This document shows positions 26,685-35,319 of a DNA stretch of 64,000 nucleotides, one piece after another (the stretch's first letter is position 1; every line of letters starts with the position of its first letter). The DNA is from Orrella daihaiensis (GTDB lineage Bacteria > Pseudomonadota > Gammaproteobacteria > Burkholderiales > Burkholderiaceae_B), in assembly GCF_022811525.1 (NCBI RefSeq), contig NZ_CP063982.1, positions 62,001-126,000 of the forward strand, written 5' to 3'. A model generated the notes under the pieces. It was not told where the DNA came from. It ran no database searches and worked only from the letters and a program-made list of their open reading frames with translations. The position numbers and the translations under genes are program-made.

Positions 26685-27902
26685 ATGACCACTGATTTTT
26701 ATCGTCAGTTTGAGGATCGGTTTCGGACCTCACGCGAGAACATCAAACTGCGCCTGGCGTTTTATCAACCGCTACTGCAGTCACTACAGGCACTGCCCAC
26801 ACCGAGGCGCGCACTTGATCTGGGGTGCGGTCGTGGAGAATGGCTGGAATTGCTAGTGCAGGCAGGATTCGAGGCCAATGGCGTCGATCTTGATGCTGGC
26901 ATGCTACAAGCTTGCGAGCAACTGAACCTGCCTGCCAAGCAAGGCGACGCCTTATCCCTACTCAAGCAAACCCCAGATAACAGCCTCGCGCTGGTGTCAG
27001 CGTTTCATATGGTTGAGCATATTCCTTTTGAGATGCTGCTTGAACTGGTACGCGAAGCTCGTCGTGTGCTGGTGCCCGGCGGTGTTTTGCTGATGGAAAC
27101 GCCTAATCCAGAGAACTTATCCGTAGGCACTTCAAACTTTTATTTAGACCCCACCCACAGCAAACCTATTCCGCATGCCTTGCTTGCATTTGTGACTGAA
27201 CACGCCGGATTTGCAGCCCATCAAATCCTTCGGGTGAACCAACCATTTGATCTACACCCGGATGATCGGGTGCTATTAAGCGACCTGGTGTTTGGGGCTA
27301 GCCCCGACTATGCCGTTGCCGCTGTGAAGGGCGGCAACGATGAGGCCCTTGCGCGGTTCAAGTCTGTATGGCCCAGTGACCCGGGCGCAGCACTCGATGC
27401 AATTGCTTACCGATACGACGATCAACTCACCCGCCAGTTAGCCCAGCTTGATCGGGGGCTATCGCGAGTGACGCATTTTGGGAATGGGTTGTATGGGCAT
27501 ATCGAAGAGCTACGTAGCCTGAATGCCCAACTTGCGCAAAGAGTCAGCGATCTGGAAACCCGCCTGCTTGCCCAGCAAGCCAAAGGGTTGCGCTGGTATG
27601 CCTTGCGGCCGTTGCGCATCGCCAAACGTTTTTATTTGGGACTAAGACAGGAAGGTATCCGCGGCATTTGGCAGCCAGTGGCCCAGTACCTAAACGCGAG
27701 CCCGCATCGGCGCAACCGAGCATTGAAACTATTGCGGCGGTGGCGCTTACACCGTATCAGCGCCGCGTTATTTAACCCGGCTCAGATACGGCAACGTATC
27801 GCCGAACAAGCGCCCCCGCCAGCCATTGAAGCCTTGCCACCCTCAAGCCGGGCGATCGATACGCTAGTGACCGCCAAACTCTATACCCACTTCGAGGAAT
27901 AA
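26685..27902 (+). CDS. Class I SAM-dependent methyltransferase with coiled-coil tail
   Basis: A 405-aa protein. The SAM motif I is ALDLGCGRGEW (about 43-53), the acidic motif II is NGVDLD, and VSAFHMVEHIPFE and ARRVLVPGGVLLMETPNPE follow, all typical of methyltransferases. After about residue 255 there is a heptad-like coiled coil (IEELRSLNAQLAQRVSDLETRL) and a basic, Arg-rich tail. This layout recalls polysaccharide chain-capping methyltransferases in O-antigen loci. It ends three bases before a tandem glycosyltransferase gene, so both belong to a glycan operon; methyl capping of the glycan is inference. Confidence 0.85.
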   Translation: MTTDFYRQFEDRFRTSRENIKLRLAFYQPLLQSLQALPTPRRALDLGCGRGEWLELLVQAGFEANGVDLDAGMLQACEQLNLPAKQGDALSLLKQTPDNSLALVSAFHMVEHIPFEMLLELVREARRVLVPGGVLLMETPNPENLSVGTSNFYLDPTHSKPIPHALLAFVTEHAGFAAHQILRVNQPFDLHPDDRVLLSDLVFGASPDYAVAAVKGGNDEALARFKSVWPSDPGAALDAIAYRYDDQLTRQLAQLDRGLSRVTHFGNGLYGHIEELRSLNAQLAQRVSDLETRLLAQQAKGLRWYALRPLRIAKRFYLGLRQEGIRGIWQPVAQYLNASPHRRNRALKLLRRWRLHRISAALFNPAQIRQRIAEQAPPPAIEALPPSSRAIDTLVTAKLYTHFEE

Positions 27903-27905
27903 CGC

Positions 27906-30866
27906 ATGCGTGTCGTGCTTGATGTTGCCAATCAATCGCCTTCAACCTCTGCCCTCGAACAACTACGCGCTTGCTTAAACCATGGTGAGGGTGCGCAGCC
28001 ACATCACCACATCATTGTGGTGTGTAACGCTGAGAATGCCGACCAAGCACTGGGATGGCGCCAGGTCATTGAGCAACGTACTCAAGGCACCGCCCTTAGT
28101 GTCTGGCAACCATCGGGCATCGACGCACCAGAGGTTGACTCATGCCTGCTGGCCTCGTTTGTTTCTCAGCTAGCTCCAGATCTAGTCGTTCAATTAGGTG
28201 AACAAGCACTCCCCATCGCACCCTATCTAAATACCCCGACCATCAGGCTTGCTAGCCCACAAGCTGATGCCGAAGTTGGTGCAACCTACGATTGGTCCGA
28301 AGTGAGCGCAAGACTACAAACCATATCGACCAACCTCGCTGCCACCGATGCAAGTGCCACACCTCACCGCCTGCGCCTAGCACTGCTTTCACCCATGCCA
28401 CCAGCACGCAGCGGAGTGGCTGATTGCAGCGCTGACCTATTCGACGGCTTAAAAGCTTTTTATGACATCACACTGATCGACACCACGCCGCCAGAGTTTC
28501 GCCATTGGGATGACACTGAGCGCATCAGTCAAAACATCCAAAGCCTATCGTGGTTCCTTGAGCATGCAGATGAGTTCGATCGCGTGGTCTATCAATTAGG
28601 TAACTCGGACTATCACGCCGGCATGTGGCCAGCCATGGCCAAGATCCCTGGCGTAGCTGCCCTACACGATCTGTTTGAAGGTGACTATCTCTCATCGGAA
28701 CAAGAACGCGGCTATTGGCAAATGTGGCCCGAGATCCTGGTGTACGAACACGGCTACAAAGCACTCGCACGAGCACACGCCAATCACCATGATGCGGTCT
28801 TGAACTATCCGGGCAACTATCGCGTGTTTCGTGATGCGTTGGGTGTGGTGTTGCATTCTTCATTTGCTCAAGCGCTCGCAAGACAACAAGTAGGCACCGG
28901 CATTGACCTAAAAACCCGTGTGATCCCATTGGTTCGACGTCCTGTCGGCACCCCTAGCGCAGCACAAAAATCGGCTGCGCGCCAAGCGCTAGGGCTTGGC
29001 GGTGAAGGAACGATTGTTTGCAGCTTCGGTTACATCGGCGCATCGAAACTGCCGCTGCGTCTGCTAGAAGCCTGGCACGCCAGCGATTTGGCAACCGACC
29101 CCCACGCCCAGTTGATATTTGTGGGACGCAATCACCCTGGCCCGCTGGGCCAGCAAGTGCTCGATGCGATTGCCAACTTACCGAATCCCGAGCAAGTGAA
29201 GATTACCGGGTTTGTTGATGCGGATGATTTCACGCACTACCTCAATGCAGCGGATTTTGCGGTGCAGTTACGTGACTTTTCTCGGGGTGAGACATCCGGG
29301 GCGGTGTTGCATGCGATGGGACATGGATTGCCGCAAATCGTCAATGCCAATGGCTCATTTGCCGAACTAGATGAGCACGCGGTGTTAAAGCTGCCAGATC
29401 GATTCACCACCGAAGAACTGGCGCAAGCCATGAACACCTTGTTTCATGACACCGGTGCACGAGCTGCCATGGCGGCTCGTGCACCGGAAGTGATCGAACA
29501 ACTTCATTCACCACCGGTTTGTGCACGTCAGTATCGTGACTTCATCGAACACTGCTACCAGCACCGATTGATGACCCACCCAAGCAGTGTATTGACCACC
29601 ATTGCACGCGATTGGCCAGATGGCAGTCTCTCATCAGATCAACGCGCAAGCTTGGCAGCAGCGATTGATTTCAATCGCGCCGCCAGTCTGCCTCGCAGAA
29701 GGCTTTTGTTGGACCTGACAACGACGTACAACACGCATATGCAAACCGGTATCCAGCGTGTTGCACTGGCGTTATTCGACGAACTCGTTGATATGGAACC
29801 CGAGGGATTGATCGTCACCCCGGTATATTTGAGTCAGACCAACGGTCGGTGGCGCTACCACCAGGCCAATCAACTCATGACCGATCGCCTGAACTTGAAA
29901 GAGCACTGGCTAACTGATCATGAGATCCTGCCACAACAAGGTGACATTCTGTTGACGCTTGATTTGTCGACCTATCAGTTACAGGCAGCCAATCAACAAG
30001 GTCTGTTCCAAGCGCTTCGCGCTCATGGTGTGCATTGCTACAGCATCGTCTATGACCTGTTGCCAGTCACCATGCCAGATAAGTTCCCACAGCATGCAGA
30101 CCAGGCCCATCGACAATGGCTAGAGGTGATCACGGGTTTTGATGGTGCTTTGTGCATCTCGGCACACGTCGCTGACGAACTCGCTCGTTGGCGCGATGCA
30201 CACCCAATTGAAAGCGCCCCTGATGCGTACGAGATTGGGCACTTTTTGCTCGGTGCGGATACCGAAACATTCCGGCAACAAGAACAGCGCCAGACACCGG
30301 TTCATCCACCATCAGCTGGTTCGACCGCCAGACCCCCTGTGTTTCTGATGGTGGGCACGATTGAACCTCGCAAGGGTTATCTTGAAACCATTCGTGCATT
30401 CTTTGAGCTGTGGCAGTCCGGGTTTGATGCGCACTTAATCATCGTTGGCCGGGAAGGCTGGTCTCATCTGCCAGACCATGACCGCAAGGATATCCCCGAG
30501 ACCGTCTCGTTATTACGCAATCACCCCGAGCGTTTTAGACGCCTGCGCTGGTTTGACAATGCCGATGACGCCATGCTTGAGCGTGCCTACGCACGCGCTG
30601 ACTGCCTGATTGCAGCCTCATATGACGAAGGCTTTGGCTTACCCATCATTGAAGCCACGCGCCATGGCGTACCGGTCATAGCACGCGACATTGCCGTGTT
30701 TCGAGAAGTCGCTCCTCTCGGCACACAGTTCTTTAAAGACGGCGAGCTCGCCGATGCGATCCGCCGCTGGCAAAAGCCAGCCCACCCACCTGAAGACAAA
30801 CACACCATCACCTGGCGTCAAAGCGCTCAACAGGTGTTGCAGTGGTTAAACGACCAGCGCCATTAG
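27906..30866 (+). CDS. Tandem GT4 glycosyltransferase
   Basis: A 986-aa cytoplasmic protein with two GT-B (GT4-type) modules. The first spans about 155-545, with PPARSGVADCS, FGYIGASKLPLRLLEAW and ETSGAVLHAMGHGLPQIV. The second spans about 600-980, with LDLTTTYNTHMQTGIQRVAL, MVGTIEPRKGYLETIRAF and ASYDEGFGLPIIEATRHG. Residues 1-150 are variable. Such two-domain enzymes build O-antigen, capsule or S-layer glycans, often from GDP-mannose; a ManC-type gene follows. The stop codon overlaps a strong 28-bp hairpin. Confidence 0.88.
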   Translation: MRVVLDVANQSPSTSALEQLRACLNHGEGAQPHHHIIVVCNAENADQALGWRQVIEQRTQGTALSVWQPSGIDAPEVDSCLLASFVSQLAPDLVVQLGEQALPIAPYLNTPTIRLASPQADAEVGATYDWSEVSARLQTISTNLAATDASATPHRLRLALLSPMPPARSGVADCSADLFDGLKAFYDITLIDTTPPEFRHWDDTERISQNIQSLSWFLEHADEFDRVVYQLGNSDYHAGMWPAMAKIPGVAALHDLFEGDYLSSEQERGYWQMWPEILVYEHGYKALARAHANHHDAVLNYPGNYRVFRDALGVVLHSSFAQALARQQVGTGIDLKTRVIPLVRRPVGTPSAAQKSAARQALGLGGEGTIVCSFGYIGASKLPLRLLEAWHASDLATDPHAQLIFVGRNHPGPLGQQVLDAIANLPNPEQVKITGFVDADDFTHYLNAADFAVQLRDFSRGETSGAVLHAMGHGLPQIVNANGSFAELDEHAVLKLPDRFTTEELAQAMNTLFHDTGARAAMAARAPEVIEQLHSPPVCARQYRDFIEHCYQHRLMTHPSSVLTTIARDWPDGSLSSDQRASLAAAIDFNRAASLPRRRLLLDLTTTYNTHMQTGIQRVALALFDELVDMEPEGLIVTPVYLSQTNGRWRYHQANQLMTDRLNLKEHWLTDHEILPQQGDILLTLDLSTYQLQAANQQGLFQALRAHGVHCYSIVYDLLPVTMPDKFPQHADQAHRQWLEVITGFDGALCISAHVADELARWRDAHPIESAPDAYEIGHFLLGADTETFRQQEQRQTPVHPPSAGSTARPPVFLMVGTIEPRKGYLETIRAFFELWQSGFDAHLIIVGREGWSHLPDHDRKDIPETVSLLRNHPERFRRLRWFDNADDAMLERAYARADCLIAASYDEGFGLPIIEATRHGVPVIARDIAVFREVAPLGTQFFKDGELADAIRRWQKPAHPPEDKHTITWRQSAQQVLQWLNDQRH

Positions 30867-30892
30867 CCTTGGGGCGCATGCGCCCCAAGGCT
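30865..30892 (+). terminator. Strong GC-rich hairpin after the glycosyltransferase gene
   Basis: AGCCTTGGGGCGC and its exact complement GCGCCCCAAGGCT meet at a 2-bp centre, overlapping the TAG stop. There is no T-tract, so it may be an intercistronic processing or stabilising hairpin rather than a full terminator before manC. Confidence 0.6.
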
Positions 30893-30965
30893 GGCTTACA
30901 ATCTTCAGATTGATCAGCAAATTCGTCTAGTCAATCAACCCCTCGTCAAGAGACCTGTTTCACTG

Positions 30966-32441
30966 ATGTCTACTGCTACCGACCTGTCATTTGTGCCCGT
31001 TGTGTTGTGCGGAGGTTCTGGCACTCGCCTGTGGCCACTATCGCGCAACGGCTTTCCCAAGCAGTTTCTGGTATTACACGGCAATCAAAGCCTGTTCCAG
31101 ATGGCCGTTGCCCGTCTCGGAGGCGTGGCGGGCGATGACTTGCATGCATCTGCTCCGCTCATCATTACCAATGAAGCCCATCGGTTTTTAGTAGCAGACC
31201 AATTACGTGAGATCGGTGCGTACGACGATGCGAGATTGCTGCTAGAACCTGAAGGCCGTAACACAGCACCTGCGATTACGTTGGCAGCATTGGCTGCGCT
31301 GGCTAATCATCAAGGTGGGCAAGACCCTGTGCTGGTAGTCTCACCAGCCGATCAGGTGGTCACCGACATCGATGCTTACACCACCGCGCTGCGTGCAGCC
31401 ATTACGTGTGCCAGCCACGGTGCCGTAACCATCCTGGGTGTTACCCCTACACGTGCTGAAACAGGATTTGGCTACATCGAATGTGGTGCAGCAGGGCAAA
31501 GCAATCAAAGCTACGTCGTCAATGCCTTTAAAGAAAAACCTGATGCCCAAACAGCTGCCCAATACCTCGCTGCAGGTAACTACCACTGGAATAGCGGTAT
31601 GTTCGTGGTCAAAGCCAGCGTATGGTTGGCCGCCATCGAAGCGTTTGCACCTAGCGTATTTGAAAAAGTAAACGCCGCTTGGACAAGCGCCCGAATCGAT
31701 GATCACTTTGTGCGCCCTAACCCCGAACAGTTCGTGCAAGCTCCGTCAATCTCAGCTGACTACGCCGTCCTGGAAAACTGCCCAGGCAGCCAGTTCCCCA
31801 TTGAAGTCGTGCCATTAGATGCCGGCTGGAGTGATCTGGGTGCTTGGGATGCGGTCTGGCAAATTGCCGACAAAGATGATCACGGCAACGCAACCCTGGG
31901 TGACACCATCACGGTAGACACGCGCGACACCCTGATTCATGCCAACTATCGTCTGGTGGGTACCGTTGGCGTAGAAGACCTGGTGGTAGTCGAAACCGCT
32001 GATGCAGTGCTGATTGGCAAACGCAGTGAATCACAACGCGTCAAAGACATCGTCAACACCATTGCCTCGCGTGACCGCGAAGAACACCTGTTACACCGTA
32101 AAGTACATCGCCCCTGGGGTTGGTATGACAGCATCGATGAAGGCGAACACTTCAAGGTCAAACGCATCATGGTCAAACCCGGTGCCAGTCTAAGCCTGCA
32201 AAAGCATCATCATCGTGCCGAACATTGGATCGTGGTTAGTGGCCAAGGTGAAGTCACGTGTGACGACAAAGTCATCACGCTTGGTCCCAACCAGTCCACC
32301 TACATTCCCCAGGGCTCCATTCATCGCCTAGCCAACCGCACGAATGAGCCGCTCGAACTGATTGAAGTCCAGTCCGGCAGCTACCTCGGTGAAGATGACA
32401 TCGTTCGGTTTGAAGACCACTACGGCCGCGTGAGTTCGTAG
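30966..32441 (+). CDS. manC: Mannose-1-phosphate guanylyltransferase / mannose-6-phosphate isomerase
   Basis: A 491-aa bifunctional type II enzyme of the ManC/AlgA/CpsB family. The N-terminal nucleotidyltransferase has GGSGTRLWPLSR (about 17-28), FPKQFL and the EKP loop FKEKPD. The C-terminal cupin (about 380-485) has RPWGWYDSIDEGEHFKVKRI, HHHRAEHWIVVSGQGEV and IPQGSIHRLAN, the metal-binding isomerase half. It makes GDP-mannose from fructose-6-P-derived mannose phosphates for the neighbouring glycosyltransferases. Full length for the family. Confidence 0.95.
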   Translation: MSTATDLSFVPVVLCGGSGTRLWPLSRNGFPKQFLVLHGNQSLFQMAVARLGGVAGDDLHASAPLIITNEAHRFLVADQLREIGAYDDARLLLEPEGRNTAPAITLAALAALANHQGGQDPVLVVSPADQVVTDIDAYTTALRAAITCASHGAVTILGVTPTRAETGFGYIECGAAGQSNQSYVVNAFKEKPDAQTAAQYLAAGNYHWNSGMFVVKASVWLAAIEAFAPSVFEKVNAAWTSARIDDHFVRPNPEQFVQAPSISADYAVLENCPGSQFPIEVVPLDAGWSDLGAWDAVWQIADKDDHGNATLGDTITVDTRDTLIHANYRLVGTVGVEDLVVVETADAVLIGKRSESQRVKDIVNTIASRDREEHLLHRKVHRPWGWYDSIDEGEHFKVKRIMVKPGASLSLQKHHHRAEHWIVVSGQGEVTCDDKVITLGPNQSTYIPQGSIHRLANRTNEPLELIEVQSGSYLGEDDIVRFEDHYGRVSS

Positions 32442-32465
32442 TCGTCAACTCGTGAGCACCGTGGG

Positions 32466-32523
32466 TTTTTGGCGTGATTAAGGGGCTTATTCACGCCAAA
32501 AAATTGGATTTTTTGGCGTGAAT
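32466..32523. promoter_or_regulatory. Operator-like array: 15-bp inverted repeat plus a third half-site
   Basis: ATTCACGCCAAAAAA (32489-32503) and its exact complement TTTTTTGGCGTGAAT (32509-32523) are separated by 5 nt, with an additional direct half-site TTTTTGGCGTGAtT at 32466-32479. It lies 17 bp upstream of the fic start and downstream of manC. It may be both a regulator-binding array for fic and a terminator for manC. Confidence 0.65.
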
Positions 32524-32539
32524 GTAGTGTGACCCCACG

Positions 32540-33677
32540 ATGACATGGATATGGCAACAGCCTGATTGGCCGCAGTTTAGATATGACCCCCAATGCTACC
32601 GAGAAGGAGCGAATACGTTTCATCGCTGCGCCGAACGCGTGGCTGGCCGATTTGAAACCCTACCAAGTGCGATACGCAACGAAGCATTGGTTGCACTCAT
32701 GCAGTCTGAAGCGCTAAGTACCAGCGCAATCGAAGGCGAGAGTCTAGACCACCATTCGGTTCGATCATCACTGCTATCCCTGATAGCTTCAGACTCGATA
32801 CCTGAGAATACCGATCAAAAGGCAGCTGGTGCCGCGCTCCTGCTGATCGATGTCCGTAAAAACTGGAACCAACCCCTATCAGACGAGTTGCTAGGTCGCT
32901 GGCAGTCAATGGCAGTGCCAGACCAGCGCTACACACTGATCACGCGAGGGGCCTACCGCCACGATCCGTCTGCCATGCAGATTGTCAGTGGTCCCTATGG
33001 AAGGCCAACGGTTCACTATGAAGCCCCTCCTTCATCTGATGTACCCAAGGAGATGGCCCAATTCATAGATTGGTATAACCAATCAAAACCCACGAAAGAA
33101 CAAAAACCACTGGCAGGATTGGTTCGGGCGGGTATTGCACACTTGTGGTTTGAAGCGATTCACCCGTTCGATGATGGCAACGGACGTGTCGGTCGAGCCA
33201 TCTCTGACCATGCCCTATCGCAGTCGCTTGGTTACCCCCCCCACGGCATGTCTGGCAACTTCTATGGCGGCAGATAGAAAGTCCTACTACACGGCTCTTG
33301 AGAAGGCTAGCCGTTCAAGCCTCGACATCAACAGCTGGCTGGACTACTTTGCGGATCGGGTGATCCGAGCCCAGGAAATAGCGAAGGAAGAAGTGGACTT
33401 TGTTTTGGCCAAGACACGTTTTTATGGTGCATTTAACGACCAACTGAATGAACGGCAACGCAAAATGGTGGCACGAGTATTTGCCGAAGGTCGGCAGGGC
33501 TTCAAAGGCGGTATCACCACTAAAAAATACGTGACCATCACGAAGTGCCCAAACCGAACCGCTAGCCGAGACTTGTCCGACTTGCTAGCCAAAGGCATCA
33601 TTACTCCACTTCCGGGTGGTGGCAGGACCACACGCTATACGTTAACGATCCTACCGCCACCGGTCAGTCTGCTATGA
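32540..33677 (+). pseudogene. Fic-family adenylyltransferase (DUF4172 N-terminus), frameshifted at a C8 tract
   Basis: The first part (32540-33277) starts MTWIWQQPDWPQFRYD as in DUF4172-Fic proteins. It has the class II inhibitory motif TSAIEG (61-66) and a perfect Fic loop HPFDDGNGRVGR from His208. It then shifts frame at eight C residues (33235-33242) and ends early. The rest of the protein continues in another frame (CLATSMAADRKSYYTALEKASR to the C-terminal winged-helix segment ending RTTRYTL at 33677). Removing one C restores a continuous protein of about 378 residues. It may be a pseudogene, a phase-variable switch or a sequencing error. Fic proteins transfer AMP to target proteins. Confidence 0.85.
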
Positions 33678-33708
33678 GGGGCAGATCGAATCTCTGACCT
33701 GTATTTTT

Positions 33709-33769
33709 GTAAGTTTTAACTGGCAAAAATCTGTTTTTTTATTCATAATGCAAGTTATGACTGACAAAA
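33709..33769. promoter_or_regulatory. Two direct-repeat operators at the hipBA promoter
   Basis: GTAAGTTTTAACTGGCAAAA (33709-33728) and GCAAGTTATGACTGACAAAA (33750-33769) match at 16 of 20 positions and lie 41 bp apart, about four helical turns. Each contains AGT-N4-ACT. The second copy overlaps the first codons of hipB, suiting autorepression by HipB or HipAB. Confidence 0.6.
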
Positions 33770-34020
33770 TAAGACTTCTGGATGAACTCGGCGAGCAAGT
33801 GCGTCAACGCCGTAAGGCGCTTGGCATGAGCAAATCAGAACTCGCCCAACGTGCCGGCAAAGTACGGGAAGTGGTCTATCGCCTAGAGGCTGGCGAGGAC
33901 GTGACCGTCTCATCGTTGATCGCGGTGCTCAACGCGCTGAAGCTCGCCATGAGGCTGGAGCCTGCGGGCTTGCCTACTGCCGAAGAGGCCGCGCGACGAT
34001 TCCGAGAAGATGATGAATAG
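33748..34020 (+). CDS. hipB: HipB-type antitoxin (XRE/HTH)
   Basis: A 90-aa protein with a helix-turn-helix of the Cro/XRE type: LGEQVRQRRKALGMSKSELAQRAG, then VREVVYRLEAGEDVTVSSL. An in-frame ATG at 33757 is an alternative start inside the second operator repeat. It ends 20 bp before hipA. It should bind the upstream repeats to repress the operon and neutralise the kinase toxin. Confidence 0.88.
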   Translation: MQVMTDKIRLLDELGEQVRQRRKALGMSKSELAQRAGKVREVVYRLEAGEDVTVSSLIAVLNALKLAMRLEPAGLPTAEEAARRFREDDE

Positions 34021-34040
34021 GCAACGGTGACAAGTACTCC

Positions 34041-35285
34041 ATGAATGCGACCCTCCCTGAAAAAATTCGTGAGCTCGAAGTCTCTATCGGCTCACAAACT
34101 GACGCTGGACAACTACTCAAGGCCTCACGATACGAGTTCCGCTATCGAAGTCCTGACCCGAATCAACAAGCGGTGGCCTTGTTCATGCAACCTTCAGAAC
34201 AGCTCACCTGGCAAGACGGTGATTTATTTGCACCGATGGACCAGAACTTGCCTGAAGGTGACTTGTTCATGCGCATTCGAGCCATGTATCCAAAGCAACC
34301 GCTCACCCCGATGCATTTACTGGCACTGATCGGCAGTAACGGTATTGGCCGATTAGGGTATCAAGTCCCCGGTTTCGGTAAGCCGCCTGTGAGCCTCTCA
34401 ATCAGCAAGACAGACCTCCTTAAGCTAGCCTACACGCCAGCGGTATTCGACGAGCTAGTGTCAGCATACCTAAGCACAGGCATCGGCATTGCCGGCATGC
34501 AACCCAAGGTCATGGTTCCTGACCGATCAACAATTGCCATTCCATCGCTCATCGTCAAGGCAGCCAGCGATACCTATCCTGGTCTGACCGCAAACGAATA
34601 TCTTTGCCTAAGCGCCGCAAAGCGCGCAGGCATTGACGTCCCTGTGTTCGAACTGTCCGATGACGGTCAACTGCTGGTACTCGATCGGTTTGACATCGTC
34701 ATTCATGAGAACGGATCCGTTGAACGACTCGGGTTTGAAGACATCGCCGCACTAGCCGGTTTAAGAGTGCGTGATGTGCTGTCAGACCGCAAGTACCATG
34801 GCAGCTATCAACGAATTGCCGAGCTAATGCGACTGCTCGGATTGGCTAGCGAGAACCTGCATCGATTTTTTGAGCAGGTGGCGTTTTCTGTGATGGTGCG
34901 CAATGGTGATGCCCACCTTAAAAACTTTGGTTTGCTATACCGCTCATCAGATGACATATGGCTTGCACCGATGTTTGATGTGGTGACGACGAGCATCTAC
35001 AAGTACACCCAATACCCCGGTGGTCCCGAACTGGAGGATCGCACCATGGCACTCAAACTCTTTGTCGGTCGCGGTCGCTCAAAGATGTACCCGAACGCAG
35101 CTGAGTTGATTGATTTTGGGCGACGGATTTGCGGTGTGGCTCACCCTGAACGGACACTCATCCGTATGGCCGATGCGATGCAAGAGACTCTGCATGCCGC
35201 CCGTGCTGATGAGCGCATACCCAAGGATCTGTTAAACGACATGTGCTCGGCCTGGCAATCCGGCTTGATGATGGTGAGCGCCTAG
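34041..35285 (+). CDS. hipA: HipA-type serine/threonine kinase toxin
   Basis: A 414-aa HipA-family kinase. The Gly-rich GIGIAGMQPKV (147-157), the ATP lysine in LIVKAA (Lys173), the catalytic loop NGDAHLKNF (288-296) and the metal-binding Asp in APMFDVVTT (313) are all present, so it looks active. HipA of E. coli phosphorylates GltX and causes persistence; the target here is unknown. It is downstream of hipB in a two-gene operon and converges on argP. Confidence 0.92.
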   Translation: MNATLPEKIRELEVSIGSQTDAGQLLKASRYEFRYRSPDPNQQAVALFMQPSEQLTWQDGDLFAPMDQNLPEGDLFMRIRAMYPKQPLTPMHLLALIGSNGIGRLGYQVPGFGKPPVSLSISKTDLLKLAYTPAVFDELVSAYLSTGIGIAGMQPKVMVPDRSTIAIPSLIVKAASDTYPGLTANEYLCLSAAKRAGIDVPVFELSDDGQLLVLDRFDIVIHENGSVERLGFEDIAALAGLRVRDVLSDRKYHGSYQRIAELMRLLGLASENLHRFFEQVAFSVMVRNGDAHLKNFGLLYRSSDDIWLAPMFDVVTTSIYKYTQYPGGPELEDRTMALKLFVGRGRSKMYPNAAELIDFGRRICGVAHPERTLIRMADAMQETLHAARADERIPKDLLNDMCSAWQSGLMMVSA

Positions 35286-35319
35286 TGATGCCAAAGGTCA
35301 GTAAAGCAACCCCATTCAC

